DNA from: Methylotenera_A sp040079935
GTDB taxonomy: Bacteria; Pseudomonadota; Gammaproteobacteria; Burkholderiales; Methylophilaceae
Assembly: GCA_040079935.1 (NCBI GenBank)
Contig: JBEBJI010000047.1
Location: 1-9,938, forward strand
DNA: 9,938 nt
Direction: 5' to 3'
Of the stretch, positions 1-6,551 are shown in pieces. Position 1 is the first letter of the stretch. The number at the start of each line of letters is the position of its first letter. The position numbers were made by a program, and so were the translations under genes. The notes beneath the pieces were generated by a model, which saw nothing but the letters and a program-made list of their open reading frames with translations, searched no databases and was not told where the DNA came from.

Positions 1-10
1 CCCTGCAGAC

Positions 11-35
11 CGCATGGATATTGCCTCCCAGAGCA
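11..35 (+). repeat. Leader element shared with the mmsA leader (copy 1)
   Basis: Positions 11-35 match 7951-7975 without gaps at 21 of 25 bases, starting with an identical 13-mer (CGCATGGATATTG). This copy begins 93 nt before the patD start codon; the other begins 77 nt before the mmsA start codon. Both copies are in the same orientation relative to their gene. The element could be a regulator site or part of a leader RNA. Its function is unknown and its true extent is not resolved, because the window starts just upstream. Confidence 0.5.
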
Positions 36-46
36 TTTTTTTAGGT

Positions 47-88
47 TTTTTATCACTATTTTTAAGGTAAAGTATTTTTATCATTATT
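47..88 (+). repeat. Direct repeat of a 14-mer in the patD leader
   Basis: TTTTTATCACTATT at 47-60 and TTTTTATCATTATT at 75-88 differ at one base and lie 28 bp apart start to start. They sit between the shared leader element and the patD ribosome-binding site. The pair may be two binding sites for one regulator, or only AT-rich promoter DNA. I could not assign a convincing -35/-10 pair for patD. Confidence 0.4.
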
Positions 89-103
89 CACAAAGGTTCT
101 AAA

Positions 104-1537
104 ATGCAAAAATTTCAAACAAAATTATTGATTAACGGCCAATTTGTTGCAGGCGATGGCGCGCCGATTAGCGTGCTGAACCCTGCCACTGGCGCGGAGA
201 TTGCGCAGGTAAATGAGGCATCACTAGCACAAATTGAAGCCGCTGCAAGCGCGGCGGCTAGCGCCTTTAAAACTTGGAAAAAAACCACGCCTGCGCAGCG
301 CGCGACGCTATTGCTGAAGCTTGCTGATGCGATTGATGCGAATGCAACTGAGTTTGCCGAGCTGGAATCGACCAACTGCGGCAAGCCTTATTTGGCGGCA
401 CTCAACGATGAATTGCCAGCGGTGGCGGATGTGTTTCGCTTTTTTGCAGGCGCGGTGCGCAACATGACCGGCAGCCTTGCAGGTGAATATTTGCCAGAGC
501 ATACCAGCATGATAAGACGTGATCCATTGGGCGTCATCGCAAGCATTGCGCCATGGAATTACCCATTAATGATGGCAGCTTGGAAGTTAGGCCCTGCGCT
601 GGCTGCAGGCAATACGGTGGTGTTAAAGCCGAGTGAAATGACGCCGCTTACGACCATCAAACTAGGCGAATTAATTGCTGATATTTTCCCCGTAGGCGTG
701 GTGAATATTTTAAATGGTCGTGGCGAGCAAGTCGGTGCACCGATGATTTCGCAACCAGAAATTAAAATGATCTCGATTACAGGTGACATTTCAACTGGCC
801 AAAAAATTATGGATGTTGCCGCTAAAAGCGTCAAACGCACACACTTGGAATTGGGCGGTAAAGCGCCAGTAATTGTATTTGACGATGCAGATTTAGATGC
901 CGTAATAAACGGTGTACGAACCTTCGGTTTTTACAATGCAGGGCAAGATTGTACGGCGGCTTGTAGAGTTTATGCAGGAAAAAAAATATACGAGAAATTG
1001 GTGGCAGGCTTATCCAGCGCGGTTTCTAGCATTATAGTTGGCGCTCAAAAACAAGATGGTGTGGAAATGGGTCCGTTGATTTCTGCACGTCAGCGCGAGC
1101 GCGTGGCAAGCTTTGTGGATAGAGCAAAAGTACAAAAACACATCGAAATCACCGCAGGCGGCAAAATGCTTTCCGGCAATGGCTTTTTCTATGCGCCTAC
1201 CATTGTCGCAGGTGCAAAACAAACAGATGAAATCGTCTGCAAGGAAGTATTTGGCCCAGTAGTTTCTGTGACGCGTTTTGATGACGAAGAACAAGTTTTG
1301 GGTTGGGCAAATGACTCAGAATACGGCTTGGCTTCGTCAGTTTGGACAAGTGATGTAGCGCGCGCCATGCGTGTGGCGGCCGAGCTGCAATATGGCTGTA
1401 CCTGGATTAACACACACTTTATGCTGACCAGTGAAATGCCACACGGCGGCATGAAAAAATCTGGTTACGGCAAAGATTTATCCATGTATGCGATTGAGGA
1501 TTACAGTGTAGTAAGGCATGTTATGGTGAAGCTGTAA
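104..1537 (+). CDS. patD: Gamma-aminobutyraldehyde dehydrogenase (PatD/YdcW/Prr type)
   Basis: Cytoplasmic NAD-dependent aldehyde dehydrogenase of 477 residues that should oxidise 4-aminobutanal to 4-aminobutyrate, and possibly 3-aminopropanal to beta-alanine. From memory the protein matches E. coli PatD (YdcW) almost end to end and at nearly the same length, including ELESxNCGKP (86-95), HTSMIRRDPLG (133-143), the segment around PWNYP (150-154) and the C-terminal VVRHVMVK. Visible active-site residues are Asn152, Lys175 (LKPSE), general base Glu249 (LELGGK) and nucleophile Cys283 (GQDCTA). One oddity: the cofactor-binding TGS motif reads TGD (Asp228). The start is supported by AAAGG at 92-96, 7 nt upstream of ATG. 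The gene converges on the GGDEF-EAL gene with 19 nt between them, and no terminator is visible there. The aminotransferase and MmsA genes about 5 kb downstream suggest a shared polyamine/beta-alanine role. The family is secure; the exact in vivo substrate is inferred. Confidence 0.93.
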   Translation: MQKFQTKLLINGQFVAGDGAPISVLNPATGAEIAQVNEASLAQIEAAASAAASAFKTWKKTTPAQRATLLLKLADAIDANATEFAELESTNCGKPYLAALNDELPAVADVFRFFAGAVRNMTGSLAGEYLPEHTSMIRRDPLGVIASIAPWNYPLMMAAWKLGPALAAGNTVVLKPSEMTPLTTIKLGELIADIFPVGVVNILNGRGEQVGAPMISQPEIKMISITGDISTGQKIMDVAAKSVKRTHLELGGKAPVIVFDDADLDAVINGVRTFGFYNAGQDCTAACRVYAGKKIYEKLVAGLSSAVSSIIVGAQKQDGVEMGPLISARQRERVASFVDRAKVQKHIEITAGGKMLSGNGFFYAPTIVAGAKQTDEIVCKEVFGPVVSVTRFDDEEQVLGWANDSEYGLASSVWTSDVARAMRVAAELQYGCTWINTHFMLTSEMPHGGMKKSGYGKDLSMYAIEDYSVVRHVMVKL

Positions 1538-1556
1538 CTAACAGCGAGCGCGGATT

Positions 1557-3767
1557 CTAAAGTGCTATTTCTTTATTGAAGTAGTTTGGCGCTTGCTCAT
1601 AAACGAGCGGCTTAGAAATCAAATATCCTTGTATTTCATCGCAACCAAGACCCTTTAGCAAAGTGAGTTGCGCTTTGGTCTCGATACCCTCACATACCAC
1701 ACGCAACTTTAAGGCATGTGCCAAATTAATAATTGCTGTCACGATTTCAGCGTCATCTTCATTGGTTAAAATATCATCGATAAAGACTTTATCAATTTTT
1801 ACAGCATCAATCGGTAAGCGTCTTAATTGCCCAAGATTAGAGTGCCCAGTGCCAAAATCATCAATAAATAAATGTAACTTAAGTTCATGCATCTTTTCCA
1901 GCGTTGCCATAGTTAACTCAGGGTCTTCCATAGTCGCACTTTCTGTAATCTCTACATGCAATTTAGAAGGATCCATTCCAGTCGATTTGATTATCTCAGT
2001 AATATCTTGAATAAGCATAGGATCACTAAATTGGCGCGGTGAAATATTGACTGCCATTGCGGGCGGATTTAGCCCCTCTTTATGCCACCTCACCCATTGT
2101 GAACATGCCTCTTGAATTACATAGCGCCCTATCGGGATAATTAAACCAGCTTCCTCTGCAATAGGAATAAAATGGTCCGGCCCAACCATCTTGCCATCTT
2201 TAGTGACCCAGCGCACTAAGGCTTCTAATCCAACCACTTGATTTGTACGTAAATCCAGCTTAGGCTGGTACATTAACAACAGCTCTTTTGCTTCTAGTGC
2301 CTGTCTTAAACCACTTTCCATTTGCAATTGTTCATGCGCCAAGGCATTCATATCTTCACTAAAATATTCAAAGCCTGATTGCTTGCTTTTAGCTTGGTAC
2401 ATGGCCAAATCGGCCTGCCTTAATAAGGTAGTTGCATCTTCTGTGTCATTAGGATAAACACTAATGCCAATACTGGCGCCAACACTATAGCTTCTATCGC
2501 CAATCTCAAAGGGCTCTGAAATGATTTTAATAATCTTTCTTGCTAGGTTGCTGGCGGCCTTATTGATTTTAGGATGACTATAAAGCACTGCAAACTCATC
2601 TCCACCAAGACGCGCCACAAAATCATCTCCTCGCAAAAGGTTATCTAACCTACGGGCAACAATTTTTAGCACTGCATCACCTACCTCGTGCCCTTGCGAA
2701 TCATTAATTTTTTTAAATCGATCTAAATCAATAAAGAGCAGATACAACTGTTGTTTTTGCCTTTGTGCATGTAATAGACTGTGATTTACAAAGTCTTGAA
2801 AATAAGTACGATTCGGCAAACCTGTAAGCGGATCATGATTTGCAAGCTTACTCAGCTCAACTTCGACAAGATTGCGTTCGGAAAAGGCGGCGGCGACAAA
2901 CAGGCCGCCCAATATCATGACAGCAAGACCAATTTTAACCATCAATAGCGTTTGTTGATAAGGCTCTGGATATAAAGCATTATTACTGGAAAGAACTGTC
3001 ATCATAACCAACATGGATGCTATAAAAATAGCCCAGTGTGCAACTGTGCTACTAAATCTAAGTGCTGCCCACAATACAAATACTAGCAATACTAAAATAA
3101 GAATAACTGTAAACCCTAACAGCTGGCCAAAATGCATTGTTAACCATGAGGCGGCTACCATACCTAGCAATAGCGCTATCATTTCAGTTCTTTCTTGTGT
3201 AGAAAGATATATTTTTTTATTTGCAAATAGCGAAAGTGCTAGTGGAACAGTTAAATAGGCAATCAGCAACTCATCGAGCCACCACTTAAATAAAGAAAAT
3301 GTGGTTAAATCTGACGCCATCAGACCATATTTCTTTAGAATTAATTGCGAGAATAGTGTATGTACTGCACATACAATTGGCGTTACTACCAATGCAAAAC
3401 TAGCAACAGTTGATACTTGATTAAGTGCAATAGTTGTAGGGTGAAACCAGTTAAAGCAATAACGGAATAAGAAGGCTGAGAATCCGGCACTTAACGCGAA
3501 ATAGAATGCAACTTCCAAAGGCAGCTCGAGCAGGCGGAAACATAAAGATCCAAAGGTAGCACCTAAGATACCTGCCCAACCGTATTTTATTGCAGCTATC
3601 GCAGTGAAAGCTATCGCAGTTAACTCAAAAAATTGGGGCGAATCAGTATAGACTAAAAGATAAGTGCCTAGATAAGCAATAGCAAGATATAACAGCGCTA
3701 TAGCCGCTAGTTTAGAAAAGAAAGCCTTTGCTAGCCAATTGGGTGGAAGGTAGGCTTTAAGTTGCAT
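1557..3767 (-). CDS. MASE1-GGDEF-EAL cyclic-di-GMP synthase/phosphodiesterase
   Basis: Inner-membrane, two-domain cyclic-di-GMP enzyme of 736 residues. Residues about 15-295 form roughly eight hydrophobic segments of the MASE1 sensor type, including a WWLDELLIAYLTVP stretch at 162-175. A GGDEF domain (about 308-470) carries an intact GGDEF at 388-392. It also has an RxxD inhibitory site (Arg379-Asp382) exactly five residues before the active-site motif. The EAL domain (about 482-730) carries EAL at 515-517, Asn574, Glu606 and Glu609 (EITES), DDFGTG at 636-641, Lys657 and Lys660 (KIDK), Glu693 and QGYLISKP at 713-720. The known catalytic and metal-binding residues of both domains are therefore present, so either activity is possible. 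MASE1 ligands are mostly unknown. The start codon has no good Shine-Dalgarno sequence, yet no better start is visible before Met150, which would remove half the membrane domain. Family assignment is secure; the dominant direction of activity is not. Confidence 0.93.
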   Translation of the reverse strand: MQLKAYLPPNWLAKAFFSKLAAIALLYLAIAYLGTYLLVYTDSPQFFELTAIAFTAIAAIKYGWAGILGATFGSLCFRLLELPLEVAFYFALSAGFSAFLFRYCFNWFHPTTIALNQVSTVASFALVVTPIVCAVHTLFSQLILKKYGLMASDLTTFSLFKWWLDELLIAYLTVPLALSLFANKKIYLSTQERTEMIALLLGMVAASWLTMHFGQLLGFTVILILVLLVFVLWAALRFSSTVAHWAIFIASMLVMMTVLSSNNALYPEPYQQTLLMVKIGLAVMILGGLFVAAAFSERNLVEVELSKLANHDPLTGLPNRTYFQDFVNHSLLHAQRQKQQLYLLFIDLDRFKKINDSQGHEVGDAVLKIVARRLDNLLRGDDFVARLGGDEFAVLYSHPKINKAASNLARKIIKIISEPFEIGDRSYSVGASIGISVYPNDTEDATTLLRQADLAMYQAKSKQSGFEYFSEDMNALAHEQLQMESGLRQALEAKELLLMYQPKLDLRTNQVVGLEALVRWVTKDGKMVGPDHFIPIAEEAGLIIPIGRYVIQEACSQWVRWHKEGLNPPAMAVNISPRQFSDPMLIQDITEIIKSTGMDPSKLHVEITESATMEDPELTMATLEKMHELKLHLFIDDFGTGHSNLGQLRRLPIDAVKIDKVFIDDILTNEDDAEIVTAIINLAHALKLRVVCEGIETKAQLTLLKGLGCDEIQGYLISKPLVYEQAPNYFNKEIAL

Positions 3768-3791
3768 TTAAAGTTTTAATTTAGCCTAAAC

Positions 3792-3831
3792 GTAATGCAT
3801 TACATATTAGCGCATTATGCTTAAATTACAA
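3792..3831 (-). promoter_or_regulatory. Candidate promoter of the GGDEF-EAL gene with two palindromes
   Basis: On the minus strand, TTGTAA (3826-3831) and TAATAT (3804-3809) are 16 bp apart, each matching 4 of 6 consensus bases. The perfect 12-bp palindrome GTAATGCATTAC (3792-3803) begins directly downstream of the -10 box, where the transcript would start. A second one, GCATTATGC (3812-3820, arms of four around a central T), lies in the spacer. GCATTA recurs 15 bp apart (3797 and 3812), so one protein could bind on the same helix face. This is inference from sequence pattern only. Confidence 0.4.
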
Positions 3832-3903
3832 AAACTTAACACCAACCTAGTGCTAAATACCTTCTGAAAAGAATAAGAATTACTAGAGAACAAATTTGAT
3901 GAC

Positions 3904-3947
3904 GTAACCTAAATTAGTAAACTTTAAGTTAACACATTTTAAGTTAC
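3904..3947. repeat. Large-loop inverted repeat in the osmB to GGDEF-EAL spacer
   Basis: Arms at 3904-3913 (GTAACCTAAA) and 3938-3947 (TTTAAGTTAC) pair at 9 of 10 positions across a 24-nt loop. TTTAAGTTA also occurs twice as a direct repeat (3923 and 3938). It lies just downstream of osmB on the minus strand. There is no run of T after it, so it is not a standard terminator. The rest of 3768-3986 is AT-rich with no gene visible. Confidence 0.3.
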
Positions 3948-3986
3948 GCCACCAAAAATTAAATTAATAAAATTATTGAATGCCAA

Positions 3987-4202
3987 TTATCTGCCGATTT
4001 GGTTGCCTATAATTCCGCCAACCGCCGCCCCACCAACTGTGCCTAAGCTACTGCCGCCCGTAAGTACCGCGCCAGCAACCGCGCCAACACCCGCACCAAT
4101 AGCAGTGTTTTTATCGCGTGTAGACATATTGCTACAGCCACTTAAACTTAAAATAAGCGTCGCAGAAACAAGGGCTAATGCGAGGTTGTTTTTCGTTTTC
4201 AT
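3987..4202 (-). CDS. osmB: OsmB-like glycine-zipper lipoprotein
   Basis: Small envelope lipoprotein of 71 residues. A basic N-terminus (MKTKNN) and a hydrophobic stretch lead to a lipobox, Leu20-Ser-Gly-Cys23, so the mature protein should be lipid-anchored at Cys23. The rest is a glycine zipper: paired GxxxG-type small-residue helices at about 34-48 and 54-70, joined by a short Gly/Ser turn. From memory it aligns nearly residue for residue with E. coli OsmB, including CSN, the NTAIGAG block after it, and the GGAAVGG stretch near the end. E. coli OsmB is induced by high osmolarity and stationary phase; its molecular role is unclear. AAAGAGA sits about 6 nt before ATG, with a possible -10 at 4238-4243. 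It is divergent from the acidic small ORF at 4347. The name rests on sequence resemblance only. Confidence 0.85.
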   Translation of the reverse strand: MKTKNNLALALVSATLILSLSGCSNMSTRDKNTAIGAGVGAVAGAVLTGGSSLGTVGGAAVGGIIGNQIGR

Positions 4203-4237
4203 AATAATCTCTTTCTTTAAAATTGAGTGACGATAAA

Positions 4238-4243
4238 ACTATA
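4238..4243 (-). promoter_or_regulatory. Possible -10 box of osmB
   Basis: TATAGT on the minus strand matches five of six consensus -10 bases and lies 35 nt before the osmB ATG. A -35 box is weak (TTGTTT, spacing 18). Weak -35 boxes are common at stress-sigma promoters, which would suit OsmB, but this is inference. Confidence 0.35.
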
Positions 4244-4346
4244 ATTTCGACCAACATTTAAAACAAAAAGTTCAGCCTAAATATTTCTTTCAACATGCCG
4301 TAATAATGAATAAGTACATTCAAATAATCACTTAAAGGATACGGCC

Positions 4347-4526
4347 ATGGAATTAATGCATCATTTACAAGATAACTTGCATAATTTAATTTATTTTGTC
4401 GAGCGAGAAATGACGGGGGATGTGGACGATCAATCTAACGAGGATAATTTTGGTGTTGGCGCAGTGATGCCGCAAGATATGCCAGAACATATGTTTTTGA
4501 CTGAAACAGAGTCGTATGGTATTTAA
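4347..4526 (+). CDS. Small acidic protein, unknown function (59 aa)
   Basis: I do not recognise this protein. The case for a real gene is an ATG preceded at a 7-nt spacing by AAAGGA (4334-4339), an uninterrupted 59-codon frame, and its position divergent from osmB. By my count it has 13 Asp/Glu, a single Arg and no Lys, so it is strongly acidic. It also has six Met and four His, with a MPQDMPEHM stretch at 41-49. Residues 2-22 could form an amphipathic helix; 23-36 look flexible and acidic. There is no signal peptide or membrane segment. Its TAA overlaps the tpiA stop codon on the other strand by 4 nt, and no terminator separates the two genes. It may be a lineage-specific small protein. An RNA gene or chance ORF cannot be excluded, though the ribosome-binding site argues against chance. 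Confidence 0.6.
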   Translation: MELMHHLQDNLHNLIYFVEREMTGDVDDQSNEDNFGVGAVMPQDMPEHMFLTETESYGI

Positions 4527-5290
4527 GGGTGGTACACCTTGCTAGCGGCCTGACAGATTGCCACAAACTCTTCTGTATTCAGCGATGCGCCGCCCACTAG
4601 GCCGCCATCAATATCGGGCATAGAAAACAGTTCCACCGCATTATCGACCTTTACACTGCCGCCATAAAGTATGCGGATATTTTGCGCAATTTCCTCATCC
4701 AATATTTCAATATGTCCACGCAAAAAACTCAACACATTTTGCGCATGCTCAGGAGAAGCTGCCTTGCCTGTACCAATCGCCCACACTGGCTCGTAGGCCA
4801 GCACGCCGCCAGCTAAGCCCTTTACACCAATCTCGTGAATGACTGCGTTGAGCTGCCTAATAGTGACAACATCTGTGATGCCTTCTTCATATTCCGCTAA
4901 GGTTTCACCCATACAAAAAATCGGCTTCAAGCCTGCTTTAGTGGCGGCTAGAAAGCGTTCACCAGTAGAAAGATCCGTGTCATGCCCACGCTGACGCCGC
5001 TCCGAATGCCCAATAATCACATACTCGCAACCAAACTCAGTAAGCATGCCTGGCGAAACTGAGCCAGTATATGCGCCAGACTCGTAGCGGCTCATATTTT
5101 GACCTCCCCAAGCGATTGGGCTGCCTTTTAATATCGCCTGTGCCTGAAACAAATAAGGATGTGGAACGCATACGACGTAATCAGCATTTTGATAGTCGCG
5201 CGTACCCATAAGCAAGCCTTCTAAAAAAGCCTTGTTAGTCGATAAACTTCCATTCATCTTGCGGTTTGCTACTACCAACTTGCGTCGCAT
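4523..5290 (-). CDS. tpiA: Triosephosphate isomerase
   Basis: Cytoplasmic TIM-barrel enzyme interconverting dihydroxyacetone phosphate and glyceraldehyde 3-phosphate, 255 residues and full length for the family. Catalytic residues, counted from the ATG, are present: Asn9 and Lys11 (NRKMNG), His95 (IIGHSERR), Glu167 (AYEPVWAIGTGK, including the mobile loop), and the phosphate-binding YGGSV and GGLVGGASL. The residue between Asn9 and Lys11 is Arg, where the family nearly always has Trp or Phe. I chose ATG at 5290 over an adjacent GTG at 5293 because AAGG lies 6 nt before the ATG but only about 3 nt before the GTG. It follows the channel gene by 59 nt on the same strand. It is not beside secG/nuo genes, where betaproteobacteria often keep tpiA, so a second genomic copy is possible. 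Isomerase activity is very likely; a specialised paralogue is an open alternative. Confidence 0.93.
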   Translation of the reverse strand: MRRKLVVANRKMNGSLSTNKAFLEGLLMGTRDYQNADYVVCVPHPYLFQAQAILKGSPIAWGGQNMSRYESGAYTGSVSPGMLTEFGCEYVIIGHSERRQRGHDTDLSTGERFLAATKAGLKPIFCMGETLAEYEEGITDVVTIRQLNAVIHEIGVKGLAGGVLAYEPVWAIGTGKAASPEHAQNVLSFLRGHIEILDEEIAQNIRILYGGSVKVDNAVELFSMPDIDGGLVGGASLNTEEFVAICQAASKVYHP

Positions 5291-5349
5291 CACATACCTT
5301 TTTGAAAATTATTGCAACTTTGCCAATCTTAAAGAATACTACTAAAGTC

Positions 5350-5790
5350 CTACTTATCTTTCCAAAGTTTCTGCATCTCAATAAACATAAATGAGGCCGT
5401 CCAGGAAATTAAAACTAAGCCAGTAAGTGCTTCCAAACCAGCTGTAAATCGAATATCGCCCTTGGCCACAATATCTCCAAAACCAAGGGATGTGTAACTA
5501 ACAAAAGAAAAGTAACTGCAATCCATTAAGCTTTTATTAAAGTGTCCTTCCAATGAACCAAAACTACCCTGATGAACCATGAAGTAGTATCCGAAAGCAA
5601 ATGCCCATATTTCAGCAACATGCGCAAATAATGCACCAAAAATACCAAATAAAACACGCAAGCGCGGCTTGATGTTGAGTATTGGAATAAGTTTAGAAAG
5701 CTGGTTTAACGCCTCAAAATGAATCAACACAGCGGTTGCAACTAGAAAACTATTTAGTATGTAAGTAACAATCATCGTCTGTTTCGCCAT
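5350..5790 (-). CDS. Small ion channel protein (two-pore-domain K+ channel type)
   Basis: Inner-membrane protein of 146 residues with a potassium-channel pore signature. Hydrophobic segments lie at about 7-25, 46-71 and 115-137. A pore helix and filter sit between the last two, ending TSLGFGD (100-106), a variant of the TxGYGD/TxGFGD selectivity filter of the Ion_trans_2 family. There is no RCK/TrkA-N or cyclic-nucleotide domain after the pore; the protein ends a few residues past the last helix (KLWKDK), so any gating must be intrinsic. Four copies would be needed for a channel. It lies 52 nt after the puuR stop and 59 nt before tpiA on the same strand. Joint transcription is possible but unproven. 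The ribosome-binding site is weak (AAAGA). K+ selectivity is inferred from the filter motif. Confidence 0.82.
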   Translation of the reverse strand: MAKQTMIVTYILNSFLVATAVLIHFEALNQLSKLIPILNIKPRLRVLFGIFGALFAHVAEIWAFAFGYYFMVHQGSFGSLEGHFNKSLMDCSYFSFVSYTSLGFGDIVAKGDIRFTAGLEALTGLVLISWTASFMFIEMQKLWKDK

Positions 5791-5842
5791 ATATAATCTT
5801 TAATAATAGCGGAGAAGCACTTAAATCCCTATATATTCCGTG

Positions 5843-6397
5843 CTAAAACGTCGGCGGGCTACATGAGCTTACCAGCGTACAAACTTCGTTTGCTGCATTG
5901 CGAAAACGATGTGGCTGACGACTATTAAAATAATAAGCATCGCCAGGACCCAATACCCGCGCGGTCTCCCCTACAGTAACTTCTAAACGTCCGGTGAGTA
6001 TTAGACCACCTTCTTCGCCTTCATGCTCTAGCATTATCAAGCCAGTATCTGCGCCAATTTCGTAGCATTCACTTAAAATTTGCAACATATGCCCAGCTTT
6101 TGCCGAGCCAATTTGGCGGTATGAAATACCTGCGCCACCACTAATTTCAGTGAGTGATTCTGCTCGATAAAATACTTCGCTTGACGCACTGGGTAATTCG
6201 TCTGAAAAAAATTCCGCTAATGTCATAGGAATGCCAGCCAATATGCGCTTTAACGCGCTGATAGATGGGCTAGTGCTACCAGATTCAATGAGTGAAATGC
6301 TAGCGTTTGCCACGCCTGCTTTTTTTGCCAGTGCACGCTGCGATAACTGGTGCCGCAAGCGCACTATTTTCAATCTTAAACCTACATCAATATCCAT
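5843..6397 (-). CDS. puuR: PuuR-type XRE-cupin transcriptional regulator
   Basis: Cytoplasmic DNA-binding regulator of 184 residues. An XRE helix-turn-helix occupies about 7-61 (LSQRALAKKAGV, then NASISLIESG and a PSISALKRI helix). A cupin sensor domain at about 105-178 has His125, Glu129 and His163 in cupin-like positions (EHEGEEGG, GPGD, QPHRFRN). Length, domain order and the C-terminal SPPTF (TPTTF in E. coli) match PuuR from memory. E. coli PuuR represses the putrescine-utilisation genes and is released by putrescine; the Pseudomonas homologue PauR controls polyamine catabolism. Here it is divergent from an omega-amino acid aminotransferase gene across 154 bp, fitting local control. AAGG lies 8 nt before ATG. 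Its own predicted -10 is covered by an inverted repeat, suggesting autorepression. The family is secure; the effector (putrescine, diaminopropane or beta-alanine) is inferred. Confidence 0.88.
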   Translation of the reverse strand: MDIDVGLRLKIVRLRHQLSQRALAKKAGVANASISLIESGSTSPSISALKRILAGIPMTLAEFFSDELPSASSEVFYRAESLTEISGGAGISYRQIGSAKAGHMLQILSECYEIGADTGLIMLEHEGEEGGLILTGRLEVTVGETARVLGPGDAYYFNSRQPHRFRNAANEVCTLVSSCSPPTF

Positions 6398-6420
6398 TAT
6401 GCTCGCCTTACTGTTTAAAG

Positions 6421-6439
6421 TGTTAAATATATAATAACA
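6421..6439. promoter_or_regulatory. Candidate operator over the puuR -10 box
   Basis: TGTTAAATATATAATAACA is an inverted repeat with arms TGTTA and TAACA and a 9-bp centre, and it fully contains the predicted puuR -10 box. Its 3' part (6426-6439) also resembles the E. coli PuuR box as I remember it (AAAATATAATGAACA), at 13 of 14 bases if one gap is allowed. Autorepression by PuuR would explain the geometry. Low sequence complexity limits the weight of the match. Confidence 0.4.
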
Positions 6440-6458
6440 TTAAAAATATTAATGGCAA
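6431..6458 (-). promoter_or_regulatory. Predicted puuR promoter
   Basis: On the minus strand, TTGCCA (6453-6458) and TATTAT (6431-6436) each match five of six consensus bases with a 16-bp spacer. The -10 box lies 33 nt before the puuR ATG. It is the best-matching promoter I could place in the window. The region is AT-rich, so some -10-like matches are expected by chance. Confidence 0.5.
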
Positions 6459-6489
6459 TAAAATCAGTAAGTTAATAAATTTAAAAACC

Positions 6490-6508
6490 AGCATTGACAC
6501 ATGATGCT
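6490..6508. promoter_or_regulatory. Inverted repeat over the aminotransferase -35 box
   Basis: AGCATTGACACATGATGCT has perfect 5-bp arms (AGCAT and ATGCT) and a 9-bp centre. It contains a perfect TTGACA -35 hexamer at 6494-6499. A -10 is poor (GAAACT at 6517-6522, spacing 17), so the promoter may need an activator, or the true start lies elsewhere. The 19-bp size and arm spacing equal those of the repeat at 6421-6439, but the arm sequences differ, so the same protein need not bind both. Confidence 0.42.
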
Positions 6509-6551
6509 AAACACTTGAAACTAACAAACAATTAATCCGCAAAGGTTTAGC

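Noticed and set aside
3976..4230. Plus-strand 84-residue Pro/Ala-rich frame opposite osmB
   Set aside because: It is the complement of the Gly/Ala-rich OsmB coding sequence, which explains the Pro richness.
4525..4540. Hairpin at the end of tpiA as a terminator
   Set aside because: The stem is six pairs with a bulged G and a 3-nt loop, and no T run follows on either strand.
5291..5293. GTG as the tpiA start
   Set aside because: The adjacent ATG at 5290 has the better distance from AAGG and gives the usual N-terminus.
6231..6434. Plus-strand 67-residue frame opposite puuR
   Set aside because: It lies almost wholly antisense to a well-supported puuR gene, and its composition looks like a shadow frame.
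6494..6508. Sigma-54 site overlapping TTGACAC before the aminotransferase
   Set aside because: There is no GG at the -24 position, and the distance to the downstream GC is wrong.
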